Shown here: one piece after another, positions 1 to 8,310 of the stretch
How the letters are laid out: each line of letters starts with the position of its first letter
Numbering within the stretch: position 1 is the first letter of the stretch
Source of the DNA: FEN-1219 sp039933105
Lineage (GTDB): Bacteria > Pseudomonadota > Gammaproteobacteria > Steroidobacterales > Rariloculaceae
Length of the DNA: 64,000 nucleotides
NCBI GenBank assembly: GCA_039933105.1
Contig: JBDTOT010000022.1
Span: 1 to 64,000 of the forward strand
Direction: 5' to 3'
Made by a program: the position numbers and the translations under genes
Notes under the pieces: model-generated
The model's database searches: none
Told to the model about the DNA's origin: nothing
The model's input: only the letters and a program-made list of their open reading frames with translations

Positions 1-943
1 GCTCGCAGCCCGTGCGGATGTAGTCGAGCAATCCGCCGGGGTCCTTACCAAACACAATCGCGTGCCGGCCCCAGTCCGGCCGTCGGCCGTCCGCGTCCGT
101 GAAACCGTAATCGCGCGCGAGCTGCCACGAGCTCCACAGATGCCCCGTTCGCTTCAGCACGCTGCGATCTGCGGCGAGTGCCGCAACAGCGCGCCCCACG
201 TACAGCGGCGACTCGGACACGAGGAAGTTCGCGTCTTGCTTGCCGCCGTCGCGCCAATTCTCTTCCGTGACACCAAAGTGCTCGAGCATCGTTTCGGAGC
301 GCAGGAACCCGGGCGTAATGGCGAGCGCTGCGACGCGGTGGGGTTTCAACTCCGTCGCCATGTTCAGCGCGAACCCCTTCACCGCGATCTTCACCGCTTG
401 GCTGAACGGATTGCCGCCGGCGCCAAGTGTGTCGCTCTCCGTGACTTCGACGATCAGTCCGCGCCGCGCCGCGATCATTCGCTGCGCCGCGTGCTTCGCG
501 GTGATCACGTGTGATGTGAACGCTTGGCGAAGGATCGCGTCGGCGTTGCGCGTGTCGACGTCCCAGAACGACGCCCACTGCCCCATGAGCGGGTCTTCGC
601 CGGCGATGCAGTTCACCGCGACGTCGAGCCGGCCATGCTTGTTCTCGATGCGTTTGAACAACCGCCGGACTTCCGTCTCGACGGCGTGATCTACTCGCAG
701 CGCTACGCCTTTGCCGCCGGCGGCGTCGACGAGGTCGGCGGTTTCCTCGATCGTTTCCGGCCGTTGGTATGGCGATGGTTTGCCGTGCACGCTGCGGCCC
801 GTGCAGTAGACCGTGGCGCCGGCCTCTCCGAGCGCGCGGGCAATGCCGCGACCCGCGCCGCGCGTGGCGCCCGCAACGAGTGCGACACGGCCGGCGAGCG
901 GCCGTGGCTTAGCGGCTCGGTCGCCGCGCTTCGATCTCCCCAT
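1..943 (-). CDS. SDR family NAD(P)-dependent oxidoreductase (partial, runs off window start)
   Basis: The gene starts at ATG 943 on the minus strand and is still open at base 2, giving 314 codons with the 3' end outside the window. The N-terminus has a Rossmann fold with the cofactor motif GATRGAGRGIA, followed by VYCTGRS. This resembles DHRS1-type short-chain dehydrogenases, which oxidise or reduce carbonyl/alcohol substrates with NAD(P)(H). An NCIAG-like segment stands in place of the usual NNAG. The C-terminus reads GGLLDYIRTGCE at the window edge. Family membership is clear; the substrate is unknown. Confidence 0.85.
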   Translation of the reverse strand, partial: MGRSKRGDRAAKPRPLAGRVALVAGATRGAGRGIARALGEAGATVYCTGRSVHGKPSPYQRPETIEETADLVDAAGGKGVALRVDHAVETEVRRLFKRIENKHGRLDVAVNCIAGEDPLMGQWASFWDVDTRNADAILRQAFTSHVITAKHAAQRMIAARRGLIVEVTESDTLGAGGNPFSQAVKIAVKGFALNMATELKPHRVAALAITPGFLRSETMLEHFGVTEENWRDGGKQDANFLVSESPLYVGRAVAALAADRSVLKRTGHLWSSWQLARDYGFTDADGRRPDWGRHAIVFGKDPGGLLDYIRTGCE

Positions 944-1060
944 ACCCCCTCCAATTGCAAACTGGCTCGGCATACTCTACCCGTGGCAACCTGACACCCA
1001 ATGTCAGGAACCGCGCGCCGGGTTTCGATCGTGCGTCCGACGGCCGAATAGGGGGAAGTC

Positions 1061-1417
1061 ATGAATCGCATCCTGTTCGCGTGCGTCCTGCTGTCGTTTA
1101 CCGGCGGCGCGCTTGCCGCAGACTTCGGAGGCCAGTGGAAAATCGTCGCTACGATTGGCGGCAAGCCATCCGAGATCCGCTGCACGCTGCAACACAAGGG
1201 CGATGCGCTCGCCGGCGCCTGCAAGCCGGCGCAGTTCGACCCGAGCGAGGTGACCGGCACCGTGGCCGGCGCGAATGCGAAGTGGAGCTATGACGTCGTG
1301 TTCAACGGCAACACGAACCATGTGGAGTATGAAGCCGTGCTCGGCGCCGACGGCAAGCTCGCGGGCACGCTGCATCTCGGGGCGATGCCCGTATCGTTCA
1401 CGGCGGTCAGGGAATAA
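1061..1417 (+). CDS. Small secreted protein of unknown function
   Basis: This 118-residue protein begins with a Sec signal peptide (MNRILFACVLLSFTGGALAA, cleavage after about residue 20). The mature part of about 98 residues is rich in short beta-strand stretches, such as FGGQWKIVATIGG and HVEYEAVLGADGKLAGTLHLG. The GGQWK opening and alternating strands resemble small periplasmic beta-barrel or lipocalin-like proteins, but I do not recognise a named family. A GGGGGA ribosome-binding site lies just ahead of the ATG. It stands alone, divergent from the SDR gene upstream. Confidence 0.75.
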   Translation: MNRILFACVLLSFTGGALAADFGGQWKIVATIGGKPSEIRCTLQHKGDALAGACKPAQFDPSEVTGTVAGANAKWSYDVVFNGNTNHVEYEAVLGADGKLAGTLHLGAMPVSFTAVRE

Positions 1418-1532
1418 GTGGTTGAGATCTGGCGGTGCAGGGAGTCAGCTGCGAACCTGTCTCCGTTTTTCGATTCCCTGTTAGCACGGAAGCGAACCCG
1501 GGCAGCCTGGATCGAGGCGGGTGTCGATAACG

Positions 1533-2018
1533 TCACGATCGTGCGGCAGTAGCGGCGAGCGAGGCGAGCACCTCGTCGAGCTGCCCGAACGTCTCGTTCA
1601 TGGCTTCCTGCGCGCCGGTGCCGGCGGCGTCGAGCGCTTCCTTCGTCGGGTAGAGCTCGCTCATCACGAGCGTCGTCTTGCCGTTCTTCTCTTCGAAGGT
1701 GACGGTGGTGACGGAACCATCGGCGCCGCTTTCCTCATTCGTCCAGACGATGCGCTGGTTCGGCACCACGTCGAGGTACTCGCCGAAAAAGGCCATCGGG
1801 TTCGCGGGGTCGTTGCCGAACACGAGGCGGTATTTGCCGCCGGTGCGCACGTCGAGCTCGCACGAACGCAGCGTCATGCCCAACGACCGCGGCACCCACC
1901 ATTGCTTGAACAGTTCGGGTGTCGTCCACGCCTCGAACACGAGGCGCGCGGGCACGTCGAACGTGCGGGTGACGACGACTTCGCGATCGGACTTGCGTTC
2001 AACAGTTGTGCGATTCAT
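1533..2018 (-). CDS. SRPBCC (AHSA1-type) domain protein
   Basis: The product is 161 residues from ATG 2018, which has a GAGG motif just upstream; an in-frame ATG at 2060 would overlap the arsR-like gene. It matches the AHSA1/START-like SRPBCC fold: an early VVVTRTFDVPARLVFEAWT segment, the typical LFKQWW motif, then a central strand region and a C-terminal helix (GAQEAMNETFGQLDEVLASL). These proteins have a deep hydrophobic ligand cavity. It begins 7 nt after the arsR-like stop and is certainly co-transcribed with it, a very common bacterial pairing. The ligand is unknown. Confidence 0.88.
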   Translation of the reverse strand: MNRTTVERKSDREVVVTRTFDVPARLVFEAWTTPELFKQWWVPRSLGMTLRSCELDVRTGGKYRLVFGNDPANPMAFFGEYLDVVPNQRIVWTNEESGADGSVTTVTFEEKNGKTTLVMSELYPTKEALDAAGTGAQEAMNETFGQLDEVLASLAATAARS

Positions 2019-2025
2019 GCGGGCC

Positions 2026-2391
2026 TCATTTTCTCTTCTTGCGGACATCGGATTTGTCACGGGACTTGAGCTGCTCGAGAACGCCGTCTAGCGCTTCGAA
2101 GCGAGCGTCCCAGACCCGGCGGTATCGCGAGATCCACTCAATTTCCTCTTCGAGCCGACAGGGGCCGATCTTGCAGTTGCGTACGCGGCCTACCTTTTCG
2201 GTCGTGACGAGCCCGGCCTGTTCGAGCACGCCGACGTGTTTCTTCATGCCGGTGAGGGTCATGTCGAACTTGTCGGCAAGGTCGGTGATCGAGGCGTTGC
2301 CGCGCGCGAGCTGCTCAAGAACGCCGCGCCGGGTAGCGTCCGCGAGTGCGGCGAAGGAGGCGTTGAAGAGGGCTTGTGAATGATGAACCAT
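2026..2391 (-). CDS. ArsR-family winged-helix transcriptional regulator
   Basis: The 121-residue protein starts at ATG 2391 (MVHHSQALFNASFAAL). The reading frame is open further upstream, but that part has no family similarity. The core DATRRGVLEQLARGNASITDLADKF and the recognition-helix region MTLTGMKKHVGVLEQAGLV are typical of ArsR HTH regulators. No metal-binding cysteine pair (CxC) is visible near the recognition helix, so it is probably not a metal sensor. It heads the two-gene unit with the SRPBCC gene and sits on a 16-bp palindrome that includes its own start codon, which suggests autorepression. Confidence 0.9.
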   Translation of the reverse strand: MVHHSQALFNASFAALADATRRGVLEQLARGNASITDLADKFDMTLTGMKKHVGVLEQAGLVTTEKVGRVRNCKIGPCRLEEEIEWISRYRRVWDARFEALDGVLEQLKSRDKSDVRKKRK

Positions 2392-2399
2392 ATGGTTCA
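2384..2399. promoter_or_regulatory. Putative ArsR operator: 16-bp perfect palindrome over the start codon
   Basis: TGAACCATATGGTTCA is a perfect palindrome. The ATG of the ArsR-like gene (2391-2389, minus strand) lies at its centre. A symmetric element at the start of a self-regulating winged-helix gene is a natural dimer-binding site; the operator role is inferred. Confidence 0.6.
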
Positions 2400-2586
2400 G
2401 TATGGAGGAGACGGGCGGCGGGATGCAAGCGTCCTGCACGTCTCGTCCCGGTGTCGGAATGCGCCCATCGAAGTCGCCTGTTTCTCCTCTGGCGGCTTCG
2501 AGGGCGAGGGCCGACCATCCTTTGCATGCGGCCGCCACCGCCTTTATGCGCGCTGCGCAGAGCGGGGGCGGGGACCGTTTGCTGCA

Positions 2587-2605
2587 ATTATCGAGTTCCG
2601 ATAAT
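2587..2605 (+). promoter_or_regulatory. Putative higBA operator/promoter inverted repeat
   Basis: ATTATCG-AGTTC-CGATAAT is a perfect 7-bp inverted repeat with a 5-nt spacer, ending 8 nt before the toxin GTG. The right arm supplies a -10-like GATAAT (2600-2605), so antitoxin binding would cover the promoter. A TTTGCT about 16 nt upstream is a weak -35 candidate. Confidence 0.6.
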
Positions 2606-2613
2606 ATAGACAC

Positions 2614-2904
2614 GTGATAGAAACCTTCGGAAACGCCCTTGCTGATGACCTATTCGGGGACAAGAGCAGCAAGGCGACGAAGGCGTTTCCGCCGGAACTC
2701 CGCCGAGCCGCGAGGCGAAAGCTACAGTATGTGCATGAGGCGGCGGACCTGAGGGACCTCAAGTCACCGCCCGGTAATCGGCTCGAAGGCTTGAAGGGCG
2801 ACCGGAAAGGGTTTCACTCGATACGGATCAACGATCGATGGCGAGTGGTTTTTCGATGGAGCGGTGGTAACGCGTTCGACGTGCAGATCGTCGACTATCA
2901 CTGA
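2614..2904 (+). CDS. higB: HigB/RelE-type toxin
   Basis: The 96-residue protein starts at GTG 2614; there is no in-frame ATG near the start and no visible Shine-Dalgarno sequence. It matches the HigB (RelE/ParE superfamily) toxin fold: an AARRKLQYVHEAADLRDL helix region, the LEGLKGDRKGFHSIRIND turn, WRVVFRW and a C-terminal DVQIVDYH. The YH ending is a typical HigB signature. Such toxins are ribosome-dependent mRNA interferases. The XRE antitoxin gene follows 14 nt later, in the toxin-first order usual for higBA. Confidence 0.9.
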   Translation: MIETFGNALADDLFGDKSSKATKAFPPELRRAARRKLQYVHEAADLRDLKSPPGNRLEGLKGDRKGFHSIRINDRWRVVFRWSGGNAFDVQIVDYH

Positions 2905-2918
2905 CGGAGCAACGAAGC

Positions 2919-3185
2919 ATGGCAAAGCAACCGAAGAACCCGTTTCACCCGGGCGAGATTCTGCTCGAGGAATTTCTCGAGCCGCTCGGGATGAGCCAGG
3001 CCGCGTTTGCGGAGAAGATTGGCTGGACGAAGGCGCGTCTCAACGAGCTGATTCGCGGTAAGCGTGGCGTGACGGCCGAAGCAGCGCTCGATCTTGCCGA
3101 AGTCTTGGGAACCTCGCCGAAGATCTGGATGAACTTTCAGGCTACCTATGATCTCGATCGGGCGAAGCGGGCACGCGCGGCGTAG
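2919..3185 (+). CDS. higA: HigA-type antitoxin (XRE family)
   Basis: The 88-residue protein has the HigA/VapI layout: a short N-terminal HPGEILLEEFLEPLGMS segment, then a helix-turn-helix (QAAFAEKIGWTKARLNELIRG) and the conserved C-terminal stretch LAEVLGTSPKIWMNFQ. It would neutralise the upstream HigB and, through its HTH, repress the pair at the inverted repeat at 2587-2605. The distance to the toxin is 14 nt, consistent with one transcript. Confidence 0.93.
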   Translation: MAKQPKNPFHPGEILLEEFLEPLGMSQAAFAEKIGWTKARLNELIRGKRGVTAEAALDLAEVLGTSPKIWMNFQATYDLDRAKRARAA

Positions 3186-3320
3186 GCTTGCCCGAAAAAG
3201 ATCGCGATGGCAGGCCCAACACAATCCGAACACGGTGCACGTGCAGGATGCGGGCGAACGCACGCGGCTCGTCAAGGCTGCGGCGAAGTGGGCGACGCAT
3301 TGGGACGACAACGAGGTAAG

Positions 3321-3410
<90 letters not shown>

Positions 3411-3458
3411 GCCGCGAAGTTTACTGGCAAACCGCCAGCAGCAGCAACGCGAAATTCG

Positions 3459-3842
3459 TCAGCGCGCGAAAGCCGTCGCGGTGAAATGACCGAGCCATAC
3501 GGCGGTGAGGCAAAGCGCGAGCGACAGCACGACGTTCACCGCCGCGCCACTCAGGTTCCCGCCGCGTGCGAGCGTGAGGGTATCGAGGCTGAACGCGGAG
3601 AATGTAGTAAAGCCGCCGAGGATTCCCGTAACCACGAACAAGCGGAAATCCAATGTGGTAAAAGCCCGTCCCTCCGCGATCACGAATGCGCCCGCCATGC
3701 CGATAATGTACGAGCCCACCACGTTGACGAACAACGTGCCGTACGGAAACCCGGCGCCGAACAAGCGCAGCGCCATTCCAGAGCAGACATAGCGCAGCAC
3801 GCTCCCGAGTGCGCCGCCGATCGCCACCAACAGATAGGCCAT
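3459..3842 (-). CDS. crcB: CrcB/Fluc fluoride ion channel
   Basis: The 127-residue protein from ATG 3842 (MAYLLVAIGG) is a small four-helix membrane protein. It carries the Fluc hallmarks: GGALGSVLRY at the start, GTLFVNVVGS in helix 2 and GGFTTFSAFS in helix 3, which holds the Phe-box/Thr-Ser track. Dual-topology dimers export fluoride at the inner membrane. An upstream ATG at 3878 would add 12 residues without similarity. I looked for a fluoride riboswitch in its leader and saw none. Confidence 0.95.
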   Translation of the reverse strand: MAYLLVAIGGALGSVLRYVCSGMALRLFGAGFPYGTLFVNVVGSYIIGMAGAFVIAEGRAFTTLDFRLFVVTGILGGFTTFSAFSLDTLTLARGGNLSGAAVNVVLSLALCLTAVWLGHFTATAFAR

Positions 3843-3953
3843 GTCGTTCTCCTGCAAACGCTCGCGTTCCAGCGCCATAGTATCGAATATGCCGGCGGGC
3901 TATCCTCCCGAACGAGCGTCGAGTGCCGGAAACGAAAACGAACGGGGGCAGCG

Positions 3954-5429
3954 ATGACCGATGACTCGGTAACGCGTCGCAGTGTCTTGAAAGCGGCGGC
4001 GGTCGGCGCGGTTCTGGCCGGAGCCAGCGGGTCCGCGCAGCAGCGCGACGATCTGACGAAGCTCACGATCGACGAGGCGAGCACGCGAATTGCGGCGAAA
4101 ACCCTCTCGCCCGTCGATCTCACTCGCGCGTATCTCGACCGCATCGAACGCTTCGATAAACGCATCAACGCTTACATCACGGTGCTGGCCGAGCAGGCGC
4201 TCGCCCAGGCGAAGGAGCTCGAAGCCGAGCTCGCGGCGGGCAGGCGTCGCGGGCCGCTGCACGGCATTCCGCTGGCGCTGAAGGACAACATGGACACGGC
4301 CGGCATTCGCACGACGGCCGCGAGCGCCGTGTACGCGGAGCGCGTGCCGACGGAAGACGCCGAATGCGTGAAGCGTTTGCGCGCGGCCGGCGCGGTGATC
4401 CTCGGTAAGTTGAACATGCACGAGTTTGCATACGGCGGAACCACCGCCGTCACGCACTTCGGGCCCGTGCACAACCCATGGAACCTCGATCACACGCCGG
4501 GCGGATCGTCGGGCGGGTCAGCGGCGGCGGTCGCGGCGCGTCTATGTGCCGGTGCGCTCGGCACCGATACGGCGGCGAGCATTCGGTTTCCAGCAGCGGT
4601 GTGCGGCGTCGTTGGATTGAAAGCGACGCACGGGCTCGCGAGCATTCGCGGCATCGTGCCGCTGTCCGAGCTGCACGATCACGTGGGACCGCTCGCCCGC
4701 ACCGTCGCGGATGCGGCGATCATCATGACTGCGCTCGCGGGTTTCGATCCCGACGATCCCGTCAGCATCCGCAGCGAAGCCGTGGATATGCACGCCGCGA
4801 TCGGTCAGCCGGTGAAGCAGCTCAAAATAGGCGCCGCGCGCGAACCGTTCTTCACGGGGCTCGACGCCGAGATCGCGGCTGCAACGGAGCGTGCGGTCGG
4901 CACATTGCGTGGTCTCACGGCGTCCGTTACCGACGTCGTGCTGCCGCCGCTCGATACGTTCGCCGTGTTGTCGGCCGAGATCTACGAATACCACGCCGAA
5001 CTCGTGGCCGACCCCGCGAAGCGCGCGCTGTACAAGCCGGTCACGCTCGAGCGGATCTTGGGCGACGGCAAGGTCGAGGCGCCGGCCTACATCGCGTCGC
5101 GCCGCCGGATGCTGCTCGGGCGCAGACGCATCGCGGCGTTGTTCGAGCGTGTAGACGTGCTCGTGACGCCCACGACGATGGGGTCGCCGGTGCGTATCGA
5201 CGCGGCGCTCGCCAATGCGCCGAGCGAGTTCAACATGATTCGCAACACGCTGCCGTTCAACTCCTACGGTTTGCCGACGATCAGTGTGCCGTGCGGCTTC
5301 ACGAGCACCGGCTTGCCGATCGGTTTGCAGATCACGGGGCCGCGGCTTGGCGAAGCGCGTGTGCTTGCGCTCGCGCACGCATTCGAGCAGGCCACGGAGT
5401 GGCATCGCCGCGAGCCGCCGCTGGCATGA
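3954..5429 (+). CDS. Tat-exported amidase (amidase signature family)
   Basis: The 491-residue protein starts at ATG 3954 with a twin-arginine signal (TRRSVLKAAAVGAVLAGASG), so it should be exported folded. The Ser-cisSer-Lys triad is present: Lys110 (PLALKDNMD), cis-Ser185 (GGSSGGSAAA) and nucleophile Ser209 (GTDTAASIRFP). The two residues before the nucleophile are Ala-Ala where the family normally has Gly-Gly or Ala-Gly, in the oxyanion-hole loop. Amidases of this family hydrolyse carboxamides; the substrate here is unknown. It is divergent from crcB. Confidence 0.92.
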   Translation: MTDDSVTRRSVLKAAAVGAVLAGASGSAQQRDDLTKLTIDEASTRIAAKTLSPVDLTRAYLDRIERFDKRINAYITVLAEQALAQAKELEAELAAGRRRGPLHGIPLALKDNMDTAGIRTTAASAVYAERVPTEDAECVKRLRAAGAVILGKLNMHEFAYGGTTAVTHFGPVHNPWNLDHTPGGSSGGSAAAVAARLCAGALGTDTAASIRFPAAVCGVVGLKATHGLASIRGIVPLSELHDHVGPLARTVADAAIIMTALAGFDPDDPVSIRSEAVDMHAAIGQPVKQLKIGAAREPFFTGLDAEIAAATERAVGTLRGLTASVTDVVLPPLDTFAVLSAEIYEYHAELVADPAKRALYKPVTLERILGDGKVEAPAYIASRRRMLLGRRRIAALFERVDVLVTPTTMGSPVRIDAALANAPSEFNMIRNTLPFNSYGLPTISVPCGFTSTGLPIGLQITGPRLGEARVLALAHAFEQATEWHRREPPLA

Positions 5430-5484
5430 CCACCTGAGGTTACGCCGGCGCGAACTCCCGTGTGCCACGCGACTCTGATGGACG

Positions 5485-6315
5485 ATGACCACGCTGCCGC
5501 TTCCCCGTGACATGTTCATCGGCGGTCCCGCCGATGCGTTCGCCGGGCGCGGCCGGCGGATGTCGCGGCCGGCGGTCGTCGTCTCGATTCTCGCTCACCT
5601 CGCCGTGTTGTACGGTGCCAGTCAGATGTACGAGGCGGGCCCCGCGCCGATCGAAACCGCGTTCGAGTGGGTGACGATGGTCGATCCGCCGCGCGAGCCG
5701 GCGGTGCAACCCCTGCCGGAAGTCGTGGAGTCACCGGCGCCCGTTGTTGCGCCCGCTCCACCGCCGCGCAGCACAGGGCCGCGCGCGGTGTCGCCGCCGA
5801 TAGTCGAGCCGCCGCAGCCCGTCGTTCCGGCTGAAGTGTTGCCGGTGCCGCCCGTCGGCCCATCAAGACTCGATCTCGACGTGGCCCGCCGCACGGCCGC
5901 CGCCGAGGTTGTCCAGCAGCACGCGCGTGACGGCAGCATTCGCGCGCCGTCGGTCGACGACGGGCCGCCGCGCGAGGCGCCGCGCGCGCCGGGGCCGAAG
6001 AAGCCGAGCATTTTCGATCCGCAACGGCATTCCGGCGGTAGTTTCCTGTCGCCGAGCAGGGCGCACACGGTCTTCGGTCAACGCCTGAGCTTCTGGTGTA
6101 ACAAAGTGTCGGGTGGCGGGTTTGGCTTCTTCGGCATCCCAGTATGTGCGTCGGGCACCATCGAACCGCCGAGCGGCATTCTTACCGAGTCGATCCCCGA
6201 GTACATGAAACTCAAGCCGGAGTGCGAGGAAACGCAGCCGCTTGCAGCCACCTTGGGCGAGAGCGCTCCTTCGACAATGAAATGTCGACTCGTACCCAAA
6301 GATCCGAATGAGTGA
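5485..6315 (+). CDS. TonB-like N-terminally anchored, proline-rich envelope protein
   Basis: The 276-residue protein has one N-terminal membrane segment (about residues 29-46, PAVVVSILAHLAVLYGAS). It contains the Ser-x3-His arrangement (S34, H38) typical of TonB energy-transducer anchors. A proline-rich periplasmic linker follows (about 55-125). The C-terminal part (about 185-276) lacks the canonical TonB beta domain and instead has four cysteines (WCN, VCA, ECE, KCR) that could form disulfides. No ExbB/ExbD gene is adjacent. Its function is unknown; the transducer-like anchor suggests it may use an ExbBD complex encoded elsewhere. Confidence 0.7.
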   Translation: MTTLPLPRDMFIGGPADAFAGRGRRMSRPAVVVSILAHLAVLYGASQMYEAGPAPIETAFEWVTMVDPPREPAVQPLPEVVESPAPVVAPAPPPRSTGPRAVSPPIVEPPQPVVPAEVLPVPPVGPSRLDLDVARRTAAAEVVQQHARDGSIRAPSVDDGPPREAPRAPGPKKPSIFDPQRHSGGSFLSPSRAHTVFGQRLSFWCNKVSGGGFGFFGIPVCASGTIEPPSGILTESIPEYMKLKPECEETQPLAATLGESAPSTMKCRLVPKDPNE

Positions 6316-6400
6316 GGCTTACGTTGCGTGCCCCGCGATTAATAGTCCCTTTCGCGGTACTATCGCCAGCCTTCGAATGCGTCGCGAGGGGGCGGACGAC

Positions 6401-7114
6401 ATGAGCACGGCGAATCTCTCCTCGGCGGCGGTTCTGACGGACATCATCACGGCGCCCGCCCGGGCGTTTGCCGCAATCAGGGAGCGGCCGACGGCATGGT
6501 TGCCGCTCATGATCGTGATCGCGTTCTATTGCGCCGTCTCGGTCGCGTACACGAGTTCCGTCGATCTCGCGTGGCTCATCGACCAGCAGTTGCAGCAAGC
6601 ACAGAACCTCACCGATGCGCAGCGTGATCAGGCCGTGAAGGCGGCGCTGCGGATTTCGCCGGCCGTGTACGGAGGCATTGGTGCCGTAGGGGCGGCCATC
6701 TTCATCCCGCTCGTGTTCGCGCTGACGTCGCTGTATTACAGCGGTGTATCGTTCGTGACCGGCGACGGCGTGAAGTACAAGCAGTGGTTCGCGCTCGCGT
6801 CGTGGTGCGCCATTCCGATTGTATTCGGGCTCGTGGCCGCGCTCGTGCACGTGCTAGCGGGAGACGCGCGGTTCATGCGTCAGGAAGAGCTGAATCCGTT
6901 CTCGTTCGGCAATCTGCTCGGTGTCGACATGGCGACTGTCACGCGCGTTCAGCGCGGCGTGCTCGGCCTCGACATCACCCTCATTTGGAGCGTCGTGCTG
7001 TCGATCTTGGGTTATCAGGCGTTCTCGAAGCGCTCGTTGGCGCTCTCGGCCGCCGTCGTGCTCGCACCGATCGTGTTGATCGTGGGCATCATTGCGGTTT
7101 TCGCGTTGCGTTGA
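6401..7114 (+). CDS. YIP1-family inner-membrane protein
   Basis: The 237-residue protein from ATG 6401 (MSTANLSSAAVLTDIITAP) has the YIP1 pattern: an N-terminal helix with APARAFAAIRERPTAW, then about five membrane segments (for example LPLMIVIAFYCAVSVAY and IGAVGAAIFIPLVFALTSLYY) with a SWCAIPIVFGLVAALVHV helix. It sits 10 nt before the HlyD-type gene and opens a MacAB-like operon, a frequent neighbourhood for YIP1 proteins. It may assist transporter assembly; this is inferred from context only. Confidence 0.8.
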   Translation: MSTANLSSAAVLTDIITAPARAFAAIRERPTAWLPLMIVIAFYCAVSVAYTSSVDLAWLIDQQLQQAQNLTDAQRDQAVKAALRISPAVYGGIGAVGAAIFIPLVFALTSLYYSGVSFVTGDGVKYKQWFALASWCAIPIVFGLVAALVHVLAGDARFMRQEELNPFSFGNLLGVDMATVTRVQRGVLGLDITLIWSVVLSILGYQAFSKRSLALSAAVVLAPIVLIVGIIAVFALR

Positions 7115-7124
7115 CGGAGCGCGC

Positions 7125-8303
7125 ATGAACAGGAAGTTGCTGCTGATCGTCGGCATCGTCGCGCTCGTGATCGCCGTGCCGTTGATCCAGGCGCGCTTGA
7201 GCGGCGGCGCCGCCGTGCAGGTGCAGACCGAGAAGGTCATGCGCCGCAGCATCCAGTCGTCCGTGCTCGCCTCGGGCAAGCTCGTGCACGAGCAGGAAGT
7301 GAAGCTTACGACGGAGGAGATCGGTCGTGTGACCGCCATCTACGTTGCGGAAGGCGCGCGCGTCACCAAAGGCCAGCTCGTGTTGCAGATCGACGACCAA
7401 CGGCTCAAAGCGGCGGTGGATCAGAACCAGGCCAGCGCGCGCGTGCAGGAGATCGCGATCCAGCGGCAGCAACTTCAGGTGCAGAACCTGCGCACGCAGT
7501 GGGACCGCATGAAGGCGCTGCACGACAAGAAGCTGATCGACGACGACCGCTTCGTGACGTCCACGAACAATCTCGACGTCGCCGAGGTGGATCTGCGCTC
7601 GAGCCGCGAGACGCTGACGCAGGTGCGTGCGTTGCTCGACCAGGCGCAGGACCGGCTCACTAAGACGCGCGTCTACTCGCCGATCGATGGTGTCGTCACG
7701 TCGCTCGACATCAAGGTCGGTGAAACGGCCATCTCGAGCTCGACGAACATTCCGGGGTCGAATCTGATGACGGTCGCGAATCCAGCGAGCATCCACACCG
7801 AGGTCAACGTCGACGAGGCCGACATTGCGAACGTCGCTGTCGGCCAGACGGCACGCATCTTCGCGATCGCCTACCCGGAGCAGCCGGTTGAAGGCATCGT
7901 GGACTCGATCGGCGTCTCGGCGAAGGTTGCGCAGGGCCAGCAAGGCCAGAGCTTCGCGGTGAAGATTCGGCTCGTCGACCCGGAGAAGATCACGTTGCGC
8001 CCCGGCATGACGTGTCGCGCGGAGATCTTCACGGCCACGCAGAACGATGTCATCGCCACGCCGATCCAGGCGATCCAAGTGGAAGAAGATCTGTCCGCCG
8101 GCAAGAGCGACCGCCACGTGTTCGTAGTGCACGGCAGCCGCGTCGCGCGCGTCGGCGTGGACGTGGGCCTGTCCGACGATACGTATCAGGAGGTCAAGAT
8201 GGGTCTCGCCGATAACGACGAGGTGGTCGTCGGGCCGGACCGTGTGCTGCGCGCGCTGAAGGACGGCGATCGCGTCATCGTCAGGACGAAAGCCGAGAAG
8301 TGA
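7125..8303 (+). CDS. HlyD/MacA-type periplasmic adaptor subunit
   Basis: The 392-residue protein from ATG 7125 has an N-terminal membrane anchor (LLLIVGIVALVIAVPL). It then has the lipoyl half-motif VTAIYVAEGARVTKGQLV, a coiled-coil hairpin (about residues 90-175) and the second lipoyl half (TRVYSPIDGVVTSLDIKVGE). Beta-barrel and membrane-proximal domains end it. MacA-type adaptors link an inner-membrane ABC transporter to an outer-membrane channel. The ABC ATPase follows by 7 nt and the permease overlaps that gene, forming a tripartite exporter unit. No TolC gene is nearby. Confidence 0.92.
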   Translation: MNRKLLLIVGIVALVIAVPLIQARLSGGAAVQVQTEKVMRRSIQSSVLASGKLVHEQEVKLTTEEIGRVTAIYVAEGARVTKGQLVLQIDDQRLKAAVDQNQASARVQEIAIQRQQLQVQNLRTQWDRMKALHDKKLIDDDRFVTSTNNLDVAEVDLRSSRETLTQVRALLDQAQDRLTKTRVYSPIDGVVTSLDIKVGETAISSSTNIPGSNLMTVANPASIHTEVNVDEADIANVAVGQTARIFAIAYPEQPVEGIVDSIGVSAKVAQGQQGQSFAVKIRLVDPEKITLRPGMTCRAEIFTATQNDVIATPIQAIQVEEDLSAGKSDRHVFVVHGSRVARVGVDVGLSDDTYQEVKMGLADNDEVVVGPDRVLRALKDGDRVIVRTKAEK

Positions 8304-8310
8304 CGCCGCG

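Noticed and set aside
3486..3953. Upstream extension of the amidase frame
   Set aside because: It runs antisense through crcB and lacks similarity. The Tat signal starting at 3954 marks the true start.
3843..3953. Fluoride riboswitch in the crcB leader
   Set aside because: I looked for the crcB motif elements on the minus strand and found none.
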